64,000 nucleotides of DNA. It comes from an uncultured Lachnospiraceae bacterium (GTDB lineage: Bacteria; Bacillota; Clostridia; Lachnospirales; Lachnospiraceae). A program made the translations under genes and the position numbers. Within the stretch, counting starts at the first letter, position 1, and each line of letters opens with the position of its first letter. Of the stretch, positions 1 to 10,457 are shown piece by piece. Location: contig CAMNSZ010000009.1 in assembly GCA_946557105.1 (NCBI GenBank), positions 49,954 through 113,953 of the forward strand, read 5' to 3'. Under the pieces are notes generated by a model. That model had not been told where the DNA came from and made no database searches. It was given only the letters and a program-made list of their open reading frames with translations.

Positions 1-1763
1 ATTGTTGCAACTATAGGAAGCTCATACCTCATTGCCGACGCCAATGGCGAAGCAATGCACACCAACAAATTCATAAGACTCGGAACAAGCATAATCAAAG
101 CGCCAAATTTGCGGTGCCTTATCAATAACGCCGCCAGAACCAGCAAAATCCATGAATATAATCCCGGTGTACACAAATACCTTATTAAAGGTAAATGCAG
201 ACTGATATTCCAGCTCTGTCTCAAAATCTCGGAGGTGTTTTCACCAAACACATGGTAAATGCCTTTTTCTTTCTCATAATCATAGGGAACTCTTCCGACC
301 CATGCGCCTATATCCTGAGACACCGGAGCAATATATCCGTAGCTTTTATTTATTATGGCTGCCATATAGCTTCCCGGATGTTTTAGGAACATGCCAAACC
401 ATACGTCAAAATATTCCGCCAAATTCCCTCCCTTATAACAGTTCTTGATCGGATCGGATATCACAGGATTATAATTTATTAGATTATCGTAACTTAGTAC
501 ATTGTCTATTACTTCCTTTTCATAATCCGTAACCTCATCCCCGAAATAGCAGACATACCTTGCCGTCTGTTGAAAGGGAATGCTCAATGCCTCCGATATG
601 GGCGCCCCGCCTATTCCCAGCGCCGGATATATCCCTTTGGTAACTCCTCCGTAAACCACCAAGGTAACCACTAAAACCGTTACAACCCTTCTGCGCGCTA
701 CCTTCTTTACAAAGACCGCCAACACAATCAGCGCCGGTATCAGGGCATATATTCCGTTGTTTCTCAAAAAACAGGACAATATTCCCGATAACGCCAGTAA
801 AATCCCCGCTTTAAGGCTGCATTCCTTCTTCTTGACAACCTCTAACATACAAACAGCCTGCAGCAGCGTTATTTCCGCATATAACAAATCCTTTTCAAAC
901 CATTGCGCGTATGCTCCCCAAAGGGGGGTAAGGGCAAAAAACAATATACCCGTCATACACCACTTAAACGATATTCCCATATCGTACAGCTTTCTCATAC
1001 TCAGAGAAAACACCCATGCACCTACACAGGTATGTAAGAGGCAATACAAAAAGCAGCCAAAATTCGCATCCGCAATCCTGCTTCCCATTGTAAACAGAAT
1101 TCCCATGAGGTAGGAGGACAGCGGAGGCTGCCATGCCGTCCATTCCGATTCACCTAAGAATTGCTGCAGCTGCACAAATGTGTCCGGCATTCCCGTACCC
1201 GGATAGTTCAGCAAAATCCAAGGCAGCCAACATATAAATATTATTAATGCCCCGCTCCCCCCAAAATGCTTCCTCAAAAGCTTGAAGCTCTCCGACCTTC
1301 CGTTCTCTTCCTTTAACTCCCTTTCAAACAAGTAATATACCGTTCTTAAGGTAAGATATATTAAGACGCCAAAACCTATTATGCAAAAGCCTGACAATAG
1401 GACCTGATATTTGTTGGCAATCAGAAATGAACCGTTATTGTATTTTTTGAAGCTTATGGATGTAACAAGGATTCCTGCCAGCAGCAATGAAAAAAACGCC
1501 GTTCCCGCATAAATCCCTTTATCCCTGTCAGCTACGGTCCAAAGCAGCCGCAAAACGGCTCCAAATACCACTATGTCCAAAAAATCCGGCTCCGAAAATG
1601 AATTCCAAACTTTATAGAATCCGTTAAACATGGAGGTCTCCGGCAGTCCTCCCACCGCCACCTCAAATCTGCATAGCAGCGCAAGGGTCGCCATACATGC
1701 CAATATTGCGAAACTTATTCCTCTTAAGCGTTTCACCCTTTCGGTTCCTTTATCCCTGTCCAT
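1..1763 (-). CDS. Large polytopic membrane protein, DUF6020-like (3' end cut off by window)
   Basis: The frame is open from an ATG at 1763 to the window edge, so at least 587 residues are present and the C terminus is missing. The product is rich in hydrophobic helices and has an LPETSMFNG stretch early on. It ends in the window with [15 protein letters not shown], a conserved-looking ending that I associate with DUF6020 membrane proteins of Lachnospiraceae (from memory). The start overlaps the araD stop codon by 14 bases, so translation is probably coupled to the pentose operon upstream. The function is unknown. A role in envelope glycan or polyprenyl-linked sugar metabolism is possible but not shown here. 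Confidence 0.75.
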   Translation of the reverse strand, partial: MDRDKGTERVKRLRGISFAILACMATLALLCRFEVAVGGLPETSMFNGFYKVWNSFSEPDFLDIVVFGAVLRLLWTVADRDKGIYAGTAFFSLLLAGILVTSISFKKYNNGSFLIANKYQVLLSGFCIIGFGVLIYLTLRTVYYLFERELKEENGRSESFKLLRKHFGGSGALIIFICWLPWILLNYPGTGMPDTFVQLQQFLGESEWTAWQPPLSSYLMGILFTMGSRIADANFGCFLYCLLHTCVGAWVFSLSMRKLYDMGISFKWCMTGILFFALTPLWGAYAQWFEKDLLYAEITLLQAVCMLEVVKKKECSLKAGILLALSGILSCFLRNNGIYALIPALIVLAVFVKKVARRRVVTVLVVTLVVYGGVTKGIYPALGIGGAPISEALSIPFQQTARYVCYFGDEVTDYEKEVIDNVLSYDNLINYNPVISDPIKNCYKGGNLAEYFDVWFGMFLKHPGSYMAAIINKSYGYIAPVSQDIGAWVGRVPYDYEKEKGIYHVFGENTSEILRQSWNISLHLPLIRYLCTPGLYSWILLVLAALLIRHRKFGALIMLVPSLMNLLVCIASPLASAMRYELPIVAT

Positions 1764-2445
1764 AGTATGCGCCCTCACCGTGCTTACGATAATAATGCTT
1801 ATCCTGAAGCTCTTTAGGCGCGGGCTGTATTCTGGGGTTGATGGCCTCTGCACGATATGCCATCTTTGCCACCTCCTCCAGTACTACCGCATTGTGCACT
1901 GCCTCCGCTGCGTTCTTGCCCCATGCAAAAGGACCATGGTTTTTACAAAGTACGGCAGGAACCGCCATAGGATCTTTTCCCATACGCTTAAACTCGTTAA
2001 CTATAAGATGTCCTGTATTCTCCTCATAGGCGTCTGCAATTTCCTCCTTTGTCAACACTCTGAGGCAGGGAACCTCGCCGTAAATATAATCCGCATGAGT
2101 AGTTCCGTAGCACGGAATACTGCGTCCTGCCTGCGCCCAGCTTGTAGCATAGGAGGAGTGAGTATGCACTACGCCGCCTATTTCGGGAAACGCCTTATAC
2201 AGCTCCAGATGAGTGGGGGTGTCCGAGGAGGGCTTATATTTTCCCTCTACTCTATTGCCCTTCAAATCCATAACCACCATATCCTCCGGAGTTAATTTAT
2301 CATAATCAACACCGCTTGGTTTAATAACGAATAACCCGCTCTCTCTGTCAATGGCGCTGACATTTCCCCACGTAAAGGTCACAAGACCGTACTTGGGTAA
2401 ATCCATATTTGCTTCATATACCAGTTGTTTTAATTCTTCTAACAT
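1750..2445 (-). CDS. araD: L-ribulose-5-phosphate 4-epimerase
   Basis: This class II aldolase-fold, metal-dependent cytoplasmic enzyme converts L-ribulose 5-phosphate to D-xylulose 5-phosphate, the last step of L-arabinose entry into the pentose phosphate pathway. The 231 residues match the family length. The metal ligands are visible as the HTH pair near residues 94-96 and the CKNHG histidine near 170. The acidic PSSDT segment near 75, the HADYIYG aspartate near 119 and the C-terminal Tyr-Tyr (227-228) match AraD active-site positions. An AGGAGG ribosome site precedes the ATG. It lies downstream of a pentulose kinase, and its stop overlaps the next gene. Confidence 0.95.
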   Translation of the reverse strand: MLEELKQLVYEANMDLPKYGLVTFTWGNVSAIDRESGLFVIKPSGVDYDKLTPEDMVVMDLKGNRVEGKYKPSSDTPTHLELYKAFPEIGGVVHTHSSYATSWAQAGRSIPCYGTTHADYIYGEVPCLRVLTKEEIADAYEENTGHLIVNEFKRMGKDPMAVPAVLCKNHGPFAWGKNAAEAVHNAVVLEEVAKMAYRAEAINPRIQPAPKELQDKHYYRKHGEGAYYGQG

Positions 2446-2629
2446 ACTAATCCTCCTTATCAGAGCTTCTTACCGCCGTAACGCGCACCGGAAAGGAAAT
2501 CTCAACCTTCCGGCGGCGCGCACCGCATATCAAAACTCCGACTCAAAATTACCGGTTAAAAACCAAGCCGCCAAGCCTGATATTCCCTTCACGATTAATC
2601 CTATATATCCCACAAGTATACCTTGGAAA

Positions 2630-4228
2630 CTATCGCAGCCCCTCTACGGCAGCCCTCTCTGCGGGAAGAGTCTGAACATATTTTTTCACAAAGCAGTCAA
2701 ATCCGGCGATATCCTCCGCCTTGGGTTCAATAGTTGTTCCAGTCTGTCCTGCAAAAATCTTGTTGTTCAGATAGTCGGGCAGACTTTCACCGCTCTCCTT
2801 CTCCTGCATATAGGCTGCAAGTATGGCAATGCCCCATGCGCCGCCCTCGCTGGCGGTGTCCATAATGGTAACGGGAGCGCCCAGAGCCGCCGCCAAAATC
2901 TGCTGGCCTACCACAGGAGTCTTGAACAAGCCTCCATGACCCATAAGAGAATCCACCTTAACCTTTTCCTCCTTGAGAAGAATATCATTTCCCACCTTAA
3001 GTGTGGCAAGCGCACTATATAAATGGCTTCTCATAAAATTGGCGAGACTGAATTTGGCGTCGGGAGTGCGGACAAACATAGGCCTTCCCTCGTTCAAGCC
3101 GGTTACGGGCTCTCCCGAAAAATAATTATAAGCAAGCAGTCCGCCGCAGTCGGTATCGGCTTCCAATGCCTTGCGGTAAAGAGTACCGTACAAATCATTT
3201 TTGTCTATTTTCATTCCAAAGGTATCCGCAAACTCTTCAAACAGGTTTACCCATGCGTTCAAATCAGAGGTACAGTTATTGCAATGCACCATAGCCACAG
3301 GCATACCATCGGGAGTGGTAACCATGTCTATCTCCTCATGCACCCTTGACATTGCCTCCTCCAGTACCACCATGGAAAATACCGATGTTCCGGCAGACAC
3401 GTTACCCGTGCGCACCGCCACGCTGTTTGTCGCGACCATGCCCGTGCCTGCGTCTCCCTCGGGAGGACACATCGGACAGCCGGGCTTCAGCGTGCCCGTC
3501 ACGTCCAAAAGCTTTGCCCCCTCTTCAGTGAGGGCTCCGGCATTCTCTCCGGCGCCAAGCACCTTGGGAAGAATGTCCTTCAGCTTCCATGAAAAGCCCT
3601 TATCGGCTATTAATTCGTCAAATTGTACCAGCATTTTTGCATCGTAGCCGCCTGTTTTTGAGTCAATGGGGAACATACCGGACGCCTCTCCTACACCCAG
3701 TACCTTCTCGCCTGTAAGCTTCCAGTGTATGTATCCTGCAAGAGTGGTAAAGAACGCAATATCCTTTACATGCTCCTCCCCGCTCAAAATCGCCTGATAA
3801 AGATGAGCAATGCTCCATCTTTGAGGTATGTTAAAATTAAAGACGGGCACCAGCTTTTTACATGCTTCTCCGGTCATGGTGTTGCGCCATGTACGGAAGG
3901 GCACCAAAAGCTCCCCTTTATCATCAAAGGGCATATAACCGTGCATCATACCGCTGAATCCGATAGCCCCTATGTTAGTGAGGACAAGACCATACTTTTC
4001 CTCCACATCCTTAGCAAGACTTTGGTAACAGTCCTGTAATCCGCTCCATATATCCTCCAGACTATAGGTCCAGATATTATTTTGAAGACGGTTCTCCCAG
4101 TCATGGGTTCCCATGGCGATGGGAGCATGGTTTTCATCTACCAATACTGCCTTGATACGGGTGGAACCAAATTCAATTCCAAGCGCTGTCCTTCCTGACT
4201 GAATACTGTTTTTTACTGCTTCGCTCAT
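2630..4228 (-). CDS. FGGY-family pentulose kinase, probably L-ribulokinase
   Basis: This ATP-dependent sugar kinase has 532 residues. The N-terminal phosphate-binding loop is seen in [16 protein letters not shown], and the C-terminal nucleotide region in [14 protein letters not shown] followed by [14 protein letters not shown]. It resembles the Bacteroides/Lachnospiraceae branch of FGGY kinases often labelled xylulokinase or AraB, rather than Bacillus AraB. Because araD follows after 184 bases, L-ribulose is the most likely substrate, giving L-ribulose 5-phosphate for AraD. The start has a strong AAGGAGGAG site. A short CCCGC-TTTT-GCGGG hairpin sits just upstream in the leader. No araA isomerase is in this window. 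Confidence 0.85.
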   Translation of the reverse strand: MSEAVKNSIQSGRTALGIEFGSTRIKAVLVDENHAPIAMGTHDWENRLQNNIWTYSLEDIWSGLQDCYQSLAKDVEEKYGLVLTNIGAIGFSGMMHGYMPFDDKGELLVPFRTWRNTMTGEACKKLVPVFNFNIPQRWSIAHLYQAILSGEEHVKDIAFFTTLAGYIHWKLTGEKVLGVGEASGMFPIDSKTGGYDAKMLVQFDELIADKGFSWKLKDILPKVLGAGENAGALTEEGAKLLDVTGTLKPGCPMCPPEGDAGTGMVATNSVAVRTGNVSAGTSVFSMVVLEEAMSRVHEEIDMVTTPDGMPVAMVHCNNCTSDLNAWVNLFEEFADTFGMKIDKNDLYGTLYRKALEADTDCGGLLAYNYFSGEPVTGLNEGRPMFVRTPDAKFSLANFMRSHLYSALATLKVGNDILLKEEKVKVDSLMGHGGLFKTPVVGQQILAAALGAPVTIMDTASEGGAWGIAILAAYMQEKESGESLPDYLNNKIFAGQTGTTIEPKAEDIAGFDCFVKKYVQTLPAERAAVEGLR

Positions 4229-4499
4229 CTCTCCTCCTTACCTTTGAAACCCGCTTTTGCGGGCGTCAAACTCATAGCTTGGTCTTTTTATTTTATATAT
4301 TAATATGCTTAATAAATACAATGGGGATTTAAGATACAGATTTGGGTGATGCAAATATTCCTACGATTTAGTATAATAATCCTCATGAAACATGTCAATA
4401 AGCTTATTTAACTTTTCAAGCATTGTTCCTTATCATACTTCCGCTGCGGATATCATAAGATAAAGCAAAATAATTCAATATGCAAGGTTCTGATATCCA

Positions 4500-6362
4500 T
4501 TGAGAAAACATACCCGTTTTACCGTCAAACAAATACTTTTTGCCTGTGCCTTTCTCATTGCTTTTATGGGGCTCACGGTTTTTCTTTTCACCTACAAAAG
4601 AGATGAAAAACGTTTTACACATATCAGTTCACAGCTTTTTACAAATGAAATGTGTGGCAATACCTTAAGCATGCACTATACGCTGGCTTATCCGGAGAAT
4701 TTCGGAATACACGGTTACAGCCCAACTCTCCCCGCCTACAGCAGGCAGAAAAGCAGCGCCGGCGAAGCAGCCGCCGAAAGTATACTGGACTCCCTGAAGT
4801 CTATCAATCCCGGGAAGCTATCGGAATCCGACCGCTATACATATACATTGTTGATGCGTTCCATGGAAAACAATCTGGAGCTTAACCGCCTGAAATATTT
4901 TGAAGAACCGCTGAAGCCCTCCTCGGGAATGCAGGCACAGCTGCCCATCCTGCTTGCAGAGTACGCCTTCCGCAGCAAAAAAGACGTGAAGGATTACTTA
5001 TCATTGCTGGATCAGACCGACGAATACTTTGCCTCCATCCTTATATATGAACAGGAAAAGGCTGCCGCAGGGTTGCTTATGCCTGCATCCAGTCTGGAGA
5101 AGGTAAAAGAGCAATGTGACAATATTGTCACAAAAGAAGAATTGGAAAACGGAACCCATTTTTTACAGACTACCTTTAGTGAAAGACTACAATTATTGTA
5201 CAATAACGGGGAGGTTACAAAGGAGGAGGCCTTGGAATTTTTAGCCCAGAATAACCGACTGCTTAGGACCGTGCTTCTTCCGGCATATGAAGCGCTTGCA
5301 GACGGGCTTTTCATCTTGGAGGACAGCTCCATTCCCCTGCAGGGTCTTGCCTCCAAGCCTCAGGGCGCCGAATACTATAAACGCCTCTTAATTGCAGAAA
5401 CCGGTTCTTACCGCTCCCTTCAGGATATCACCGCGTTATTGTCTGCAAAGCTGAAAGAAAACTATCAGGCCATAGACGCCCTTGCCGCACAATATCCCCA
5501 GTGCGCCGAACTTCTCTCCACAGAGGACTATGCCGTCCTTCCCTATAAGGACGCGGCTACCATGCTTGCCGATGTGCAAAACCGGATGAGGGGAGATTTC
5601 CCCGAGCTAAACAACGGGAAACAAACTGCTCCTAATGTGGTGATCAAAACCGTCTCCCCCAGCTTGGAGGATTATTGCGCGCCTGCCTTTTACCTTACCA
5701 CCCCCATTGATGATACCGACAATAATGTCATTTACATTAATCAGAAAAACTCTCCCAACGGCTTGGAGCTATACACCACTCTTGCTCATGAGGGTTACCC
5801 CGGTCATCTTTACCAAAACGTGTATTGCGGCCGCCGCCTTATGGACAATAACGAAAATAAGCTTCGCACCATTTTGATGTACGGCGGCTATATGGAGGGC
5901 TGGGCGCTTTATGTGGAATTTACCTCCTTCGACTACGCCTCTGACCTAATGAAGGAAGCAGACCGCACTCAGGACGCCGTGTGTATACAATTAGAAAAGC
6001 ATAACCGCAGCATGCAGCTATGCTTGTATTCCTTGCTGGATATTATGATTCATTACAAGAATGCTTCTTATGAGCAGATTGCGGAAATACTGAGATCCTT
6101 CGGCATCGAAAATCCTTCCTCTGCCGACGCCATCTACACTTACATAGCGGAGAATCCCTGCAACTACTTAAAATACTATTTGGGCTATCTGGAAATCTTA
6201 GAGTTAAAAAAAGAGGCCGCCGCCTTATGGGGCGACGACTATTCCGATTACGCCTTTCATACCTTTTATCTAAATTGTGGCTCCTCGGATTTTACTACGC
6301 TTCGGGAGGCTCTGCTTTCGTCCTCCCCTGCTTCTTATCCACAGTCCGGAAAAATTGATTGA
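4500..6362 (+). CDS. DUF885 family putative metallopeptidase, membrane-anchored
   Basis: The protein has 620 residues. One N-terminal membrane segment (about residues 11-30) is followed by a long extracytoplasmic alpha-helical domain. The family hallmark HEGYPGHLYQ and the later EGWALYVE fit a gluzincin-like zinc site (HExxH variant plus a distal Glu), so it is probably a secreted-side carboxypeptidase-like enzyme. The substrate is unknown. The start is TTG, because an in-frame TGA lies three codons upstream and no ATG is available. The 3' end overlaps the convergent fabT-like gene by 68 bases. It diverges from the pentose operon, sharing a 271-base region. Confidence 0.85.
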   Translation: MRKHTRFTVKQILFACAFLIAFMGLTVFLFTYKRDEKRFTHISSQLFTNEMCGNTLSMHYTLAYPENFGIHGYSPTLPAYSRQKSSAGEAAAESILDSLKSINPGKLSESDRYTYTLLMRSMENNLELNRLKYFEEPLKPSSGMQAQLPILLAEYAFRSKKDVKDYLSLLDQTDEYFASILIYEQEKAAAGLLMPASSLEKVKEQCDNIVTKEELENGTHFLQTTFSERLQLLYNNGEVTKEEALEFLAQNNRLLRTVLLPAYEALADGLFILEDSSIPLQGLASKPQGAEYYKRLLIAETGSYRSLQDITALLSAKLKENYQAIDALAAQYPQCAELLSTEDYAVLPYKDAATMLADVQNRMRGDFPELNNGKQTAPNVVIKTVSPSLEDYCAPAFYLTTPIDDTDNNVIYINQKNSPNGLELYTTLAHEGYPGHLYQNVYCGRRLMDNNENKLRTILMYGGYMEGWALYVEFTSFDYASDLMKEADRTQDAVCIQLEKHNRSMQLCLYSLLDIMIHYKNASYEQIAEILRSFGIENPSSADAIYTYIAENPCNYLKYYLGYLEILELKKEAAALWGDDYSDYAFHTFYLNCGSSDFTTLREALLSSSPASYPQSGKID

Positions 6363-6771
6363 CATTGCGCAGCGCTCTCTCCAAAATCTCCTGCTCCTCG
6401 TCGGATAAGCCTTCCACAATGGAAGCTATCATCTCCTGATGAAAGCGTTGATGCTGCAAAAAGGCCCGCCGCCCCTTGGACGTTAGAGAAATTAACACTA
6501 CTCTCCTGTCCTCCTCACTGCGGGTGCGCTCCACATATCCCTTTTTCACAAGACCGTTCACGGATATAGTCAGCGTACCTGTGGTGACCGAAAGCGCCTT
6601 TGCCACAGATGTCATGTTTTTTGCTTCCCTGATATCTATAGCCTCTATAACATGCATATCATTCACGGTCAATTCCTTATATTCTCCCGTTTTTATGACT
6701 TGCTCTTCAATTGTGGTAATATCACGAAACAGCTTTACCAGCACTTCGTTTAGGGTCGACCTGATATCCAC
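6295..6771 (-). CDS. fabT: MarR-family regulator, FabT-like repressor of fatty-acid synthesis
   Basis: The protein is 158 residues from a GTG start at 6771, chosen because GGAGGAG lies five bases before it. A longer frame upstream has no comparable site. The winged helix is visible (TVTTGTLTISVNGLVKKGYVERTRSEEDRRVVLISLTSKG) and closely resembles FabT of streptococci and clostridia in the recognition helix and wing. FabT represses fab genes using acyl-ACP as corepressor. A matching TTTGA-N3-TCAAA palindrome lies on the acpP promoter at 19852. The gene is 13 kb from the fab operon rather than beside it. It overlaps the nuclease gene stop by 22 bases, so it is coupled to it. Confidence 0.82.
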   Translation of the reverse strand: MDIRSTLNEVLVKLFRDITTIEEQVIKTGEYKELTVNDMHVIEAIDIREAKNMTSVAKALSVTTGTLTISVNGLVKKGYVERTRSEEDRRVVLISLTSKGRRAFLQHQRFHQEMIASIVEGLSDEEQEILERALRNVNQFFRTVDKKQGRTKAEPPEA

Positions 6772-7226
6772 TTTGTCTCCTCCATCATCGTTTCTAAATA
6801 TCCCCTGTCCCAAAGCAATATCTTAAGGCGCTTAGCCGCTTCCACCGCCGGCTCGGTAAAATATTGATTTGTCAAAACGGCTCCCACCATTCTGTCATAA
6901 TAATCCCTTCCCGCATATGCCTCTTGAACAGCCTTTATCCCCACCGGCGCACCGTAGCGTTTACATTGAATAGCATAGGTGACACCATCCTTCTCAGCCA
7001 AAATATCAACACCGTAATCGCCGCTTCCTTTGGTTACCTCCACCTCCAGAAATCCACGTTCACGAAGCAGTCCGGCGCAAAAATACTCAAAATCATGTCC
7101 TTCCATTATGTCTATATCGCTAGGTTCTGCTGATTTGCGCCTTCTTCGCACCCCAAAATACACCCCGGCAAAAGCTGGCAATATTATCAAAAATATTATT
7201 ATCAAAATCGGTAAATTTTCATTCAT
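6750..7226 (-). CDS. Membrane-anchored Mrr/restriction-endonuclease-like protein
   Basis: The protein has 158 residues. One N-terminal membrane helix (about residues 5-26) is followed by a basic stretch and a PD-(D/E)xK nuclease-like domain of the Mrr type. The core motif is visible as GSGDYGVDILAEKDGVTYAIQCKRYG, giving the D-x(n)-QxK catalytic signature. Such TM-Mrr proteins are widespread and often not part of a restriction system, and no methylase is nearby. The downstream fabT-like gene overlaps its end, so the two are cotranscribed. The function in the cell is unknown. Confidence 0.85.
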   Translation of the reverse strand: MNENLPILIIIFLIILPAFAGVYFGVRRRRKSAEPSDIDIMEGHDFEYFCAGLLRERGFLEVEVTKGSGDYGVDILAEKDGVTYAIQCKRYGAPVGIKAVQEAYAGRDYYDRMVGAVLTNQYFTEPAVEAAKRLKILLWDRGYLETMMEETKWISGRP

Positions 7227-7527
7227 GTTTCTATTGTATCACAAAACTTCTTCCTTGTTCTACAAAAAATGTTTTTTTCCATGCAATTATTGCCATGACT
7301 CCAGCCCTCCTCCTATATCAAATCAGCGGTAGCGACAACAGTTGCTATTGCCAACTAAAATATATTATGCTATGATAAGTCTAATAAACTGTTTATATTT
7401 ACCCATTTTACTACAAAAAATTGTACATATTGCATATACCGAGACAATATTCGCATAGCACATATTGCCTCCTTTTTACATCATGTTGTATCGGAGATAA
7501 TAACATTTAGAAAGGATGATTTCCTAA
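7227..7527. other. Intergenic region between divergent genes
   Basis: This AT-rich stretch lies between the leftward nuclease-fabT pair and the rightward AraC gene. It should contain promoters for both directions. I see no convincing -35/-10 pair, operator palindrome or RNA gene. Confidence 0.4.
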
Positions 7528-8517
7528 ATGAATCCAAAACAAATTTTTGAGTTGACTCCCAAGCAAAAGCAGCATTATATGGTTCAACCGGATATGATTC
7601 CCGGATATGAACGTTCCTTGGTGGGTGATTTAGAAACATCCAAATATTTGAAGGGTCTCTCTCTGCGTTTTTGGTATAATACCCAATATGCCAATTTTTC
7701 TCCTCATTGGCACACCAGCCTTGAGATTATCATGCCGTTGGAGGAGGGCTATACCGTAATCGTGCAACAACAGCAATACAATTTGGAGGCTGGCGATATT
7801 TTTGTGATACCCGCCGGCAATATTCATGCGCTGCGCTGCCCTGACTGCGGCTCACGGTTTATTTTCCTTCTTGAGCTTGACTTTTTTTCACAGCTTCCCG
7901 GCTTTAACTATATTCTTTCTCTGTTAAGCCAGCCCATTCACATCAGTCACGACAAAAATCCCGGCTTTTATGAGGATGAGGCAGGAATCATGATGCGGCT
8001 TGCAGAGCATTACTGGAGCGACGGCATCACAAAGGAAATGAACATCTATTCCTGTCTGCTGAGCTTTTTTGCCAAAATAGGTGAAAATGCCATGAACACC
8101 GTCGCGCCTACATTGACCACTTCCTCAAAGGCAGGTTCCCTTGTCAACCGGCTTTCCATGGTGCTTGACTATTTGGACACCCATTATTCCGAAAATATTA
8201 CTTTGGAGGAGGCCGCCTCCATCGCCTGCTTTTCCAAGTTTTACTTTACAAGACTTTTTAAACAATACACTAATCAGACCTTCTATGATTACCTGAGCGC
8301 CAAAAGGATTAAGGCGGCCGAGCAAATGCTCATTATACCTAATTTGGCGATAACCGAGATTTCCCTGAAATCAGGTTTTTCAAGCCTGTCCTCCTTTAAC
8401 CGGACCTTCAAAAGGCTAAAGGGCTGTTCCCCGTCGGAATACCGCACGCTATATACTATCAGCAGCAACGAAAATTTCTTTCTTCGCGAGAATCCGGCAA
8501 TTGACAAAAGGGAATAA
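7528..8517 (+). CDS. AraC-family transcriptional regulator with cupin sensor domain
   Basis: The protein has 329 residues. The N-terminal cupin (FSPHWHTSLEIIMPLEEGYTV, then GDIFVIPAGNIHAL) is the ligand-binding part. The C-terminal AraC DNA-binding domain has two helix-turn-helix units, seen in ITLEEAASIACFSKFYFTRLFK and LAITEISLKSGFSSLSSFNRTFKRLKGCSPSEYR. Such regulators usually respond to sugars or sugar derivatives and act on a neighbouring gene. The transporter gene 78 bases downstream on the same strand is the obvious candidate target. Confidence 0.9.
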   Translation: MNPKQIFELTPKQKQHYMVQPDMIPGYERSLVGDLETSKYLKGLSLRFWYNTQYANFSPHWHTSLEIIMPLEEGYTVIVQQQQYNLEAGDIFVIPAGNIHALRCPDCGSRFIFLLELDFFSQLPGFNYILSLLSQPIHISHDKNPGFYEDEAGIMMRLAEHYWSDGITKEMNIYSCLLSFFAKIGENAMNTVAPTLTTSSKAGSLVNRLSMVLDYLDTHYSENITLEEAASIACFSKFYFTRLFKQYTNQTFYDYLSAKRIKAAEQMLIIPNLAITEISLKSGFSSLSSFNRTFKRLKGCSPSEYRTLYTISSNENFFLRENPAIDKRE

Positions 8518-8594
8518 ACGTTCTATACTTCGAGTACGTTAAAAATGATACGCTTACGGCCGCAAGATAGGCGCTGTAAGAATCGAGGAGCCTT

Positions 8595-9542
8595 ATGGAA
8601 CAATTATTTTTCAGCCTGAACGCCACAATCCCTGTATTTCTGGTTATGGTCTTGGGCTATACGCTAAAAAATTTTCATGTTGTAGACGAACCCTTTGTAA
8701 AAACCTTAAACTCTTTTAATTATAAAATCACTTTGCCGGTACTTCTCTTTCGGGATATTGCCGAATCCGATTTTTACAGCGCTTGGGATACCAAATATGT
8801 ATTATACTGCTTTCTGGTAACCTTAAGCTGCATTGTAGTCATTTGGTGCCTCGCCGGACTTTTCTACAAAAATAAAGCGCAGCTTGGAGAATTTATACAG
8901 AGCTCCTACAGGAGCAGCGCCGCCGTGCTGGGCATTGCCTTTATCCAGAATATATACGGCACCTCGGGTATGGCTCCGCTCATGATTATCGGCACCGTTC
9001 CCCTTTACAACATTGCCGCCGTGTTAATTTTATCCTTTACGGGCCCCGATTCCCACGGCTTAACGAAGACCTCCCTGAAATCCTCCGTAAAGGGCATACT
9101 CACCAATCCTATCATAATCGGTATTGTATTGGGAATGCTTGTATCTGCATGCAAAATATCCTTTCCTGCCATCATCACCAAAACAATAGGCAATGTTTCG
9201 GTTCTGGCCACTCCTCTTGCCTTAATCGGGCTGGGCGCGGGTTTTGAGGGGCGCAAGGCTTTAAAGCAGCTTACCCCCACGGCTTTTGCTTCCTTTATAA
9301 AGCTGGTGGCTCTACCCTGCATTTTCCTGCCGCTTGCAGTCTTTATGGGCTTTTCCGGCGAAAAGCTGGTCGCCATATTAATCATGCTGGGCTCCCCCAC
9401 CACCGTAAGCTGCTATATTATGGCAAAAAATATGGGGCATGAGGGTACTTTAACCTCCAGCATAGTGGTAACTACCACCTTCCTAAGCTCCATAACCCTC
9501 ACTGCATTTTTGTTTGTCTTAAGAAGCATGGGGCTGATATAA
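8595..9542 (+). CDS. AEC (auxin efflux carrier-like) family transporter
   Basis: The 315-residue integral membrane protein has about ten hydrophobic segments and the family's typical start (TIPVFLVMVLGYTLKN). The two halves each carry a central Asn/Pro-containing kink region, and the C-terminal GSPTTVSCYIMAKNMG motif is typical of the family. AEC carriers move organic acids or malate-like anions; the substrate here cannot be told. GAGGAG lies just before the ATG. It follows the AraC regulator and probably belongs to its regulon. Its downstream side borders a mobile-element scar. Confidence 0.88.
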   Translation: MEQLFFSLNATIPVFLVMVLGYTLKNFHVVDEPFVKTLNSFNYKITLPVLLFRDIAESDFYSAWDTKYVLYCFLVTLSCIVVIWCLAGLFYKNKAQLGEFIQSSYRSSAAVLGIAFIQNIYGTSGMAPLMIIGTVPLYNIAAVLILSFTGPDSHGLTKTSLKSSVKGILTNPIIIGIVLGMLVSACKISFPAIITKTIGNVSVLATPLALIGLGAGFEGRKALKQLTPTAFASFIKLVALPCIFLPLAVFMGFSGEKLVAILIMLGSPTTVSCYIMAKNMGHEGTLTSSIVVTTTFLSSITLTAFLFVLRSMGLI

Positions 9543-9551
9543 CAATATCAC

Positions 9552-9803
9552 TTAACGCATGCAATATAAAGAAGTAAAAGAAGTGTAAAGAAGTTTTCCG
9601 TTCCCTATTCGGCTCACTGTCCTCGTACAGCCGATTGAAGATAGCGCAAAGTTCCGCAATTTGCTTTTCTGCCGCTTCCGGCTCTTGCTTCTTGGCGGCA
9701 TTTTGGCTTGGCTCATTTTGCAGAGAGTGACACGCTCGAAAAACTCGGCGTATTCTTCCTTGGTCAAGTATGTTTTGATTACCCGGCGGCGGTGGGGCGA
9801 TGC
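9552..9803 (-). pseudogene. Remnant of a mobilization (MobC-like) protein gene
   Basis: Reading leftward, the fragment SPHRRRVIKTYLTKEEYAEFFERVTL matches the N-terminal ribbon-helix-helix part of MobC relaxosome proteins. The frame then breaks. A different frame continues with a Glu/Gln-rich tail ending IAELCAIFNRLYEDSEPNRE. No intact start or relaxase remains. An inverted repeat like an oriT hairpin lies just upstream (9822-9883). This is a decayed piece of a mobilizable element. Confidence 0.55.
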
Positions 9804-9821
9804 CTACAAAACCGCAAAAAG

Positions 9822-9883
9822 CAGAATGGGCGCATCAAGACAGGAAACCTTTTCTTGATTGCCTGTCTTGATGCGCCGTTCTG
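9822..9883. repeat. Inverted repeat, oriT-like hairpin
   Basis: Two perfect 16-base arms (GGCGCATCAAGACAGG and its complement) at 9829-9844 and 9862-9877 enclose a 17-base loop. The match extends outward to about 23 bases with one bulge and one mismatch. It lies immediately upstream of the mobC remnant, the usual place for an origin of transfer, so a relic oriT is likely. A terminator of the former element is the alternative, but there is no T-run. Confidence 0.55.
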
Positions 9884-9939
9884 TATGTACGGCTGTTATT
9901 CAATTTTTAACTGGCTGCAATTCTACAAACTCAAATTTG

Positions 9940-10293
9940 CTACTCGGCATATATTTCTAAAAATGAGGTGATTTTGCCATGTGCATATTCACCCTCAATT
10001 ACGCCAAACTCTGGGTCATAGTATTTATTATCATACAGCAACACCCAATGTGTATATCCCGCATTTGTATGAACCGTTAAAATAGAAAACTTGTAAGGAA
10101 CAGGATTTTTTTGGGAAATCCGCTTGTTCCTCTCTGCATGTCTGATTCCATAAAAATCAAGTATCTCTGTCAGTTGACCGATACTCGTAGCTCTGTCTGT
10201 TTTCATATCTTTGATTACTTCTTCAACACTTTTTCCAGTAATCATGGCAATACACGCCTGTCCACACGTTGAAAAAGTAGACTGCATAATCAA
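9940..10293 (-). CDS. Small papain-like (C39-type) cysteine protease domain protein
   Basis: The 117-residue protein has the C39 signature: Gln-containing QSTFSTCGQACIAMITG at the N terminus (Cys nucleophile) and THWVLLYDNKYYDP near residue 82 (His and Asp). These domains cut double-glycine leader peptides in bacteriocin exporters, but also exist as free-standing proteins of unknown role. The start is TTG 12 bases after GGAGGG, with an internal ATG two codons later. It lies inside the 9.5-11.3 kb scar among broken genes, with no transporter beside it, so it may be a stranded cargo gene. Confidence 0.7.
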   Translation of the reverse strand: MIMQSTFSTCGQACIAMITGKSVEEVIKDMKTDRATSIGQLTEILDFYGIRHAERNKRISQKNPVPYKFSILTVHTNAGYTHWVLLYDNKYYDPEFGVIEGEYAHGKITSFLEIYAE

Positions 10294-10457
10294 TTCTATA
10301 TATTACCCTCCAGCAAATTTCATTTTCTGTTTTATTATATATCCTTTTCCCCACAAATGAAAGCAATTTCTTATACTTCCTGTTCATTAAAGCGGAACTT
10401 GAACAGGGCGGCGGCAAGCCGCTGTGATGTGCTCCACTGATTATCCTTTAGTAATTA

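Noticed and set aside
1630..2295. 221-codon open frame on the plus strand opposite araD
   Set aside because: It is antisense to a well-supported enzyme, has no ribosome site and its translation has no domain; a shadow of codon bias.
2351..3349. Long plus-strand frames opposite the pentulose kinase
   Set aside because: Fully overlap the kinase on the other strand, with Cys/His-poor random composition and no start signals.
10223..10417. 64-codon minus-strand frame overlapping the C39-like protease start
   Set aside because: It overlaps a protein with clear catalytic motifs in another frame and has no recognisable features.
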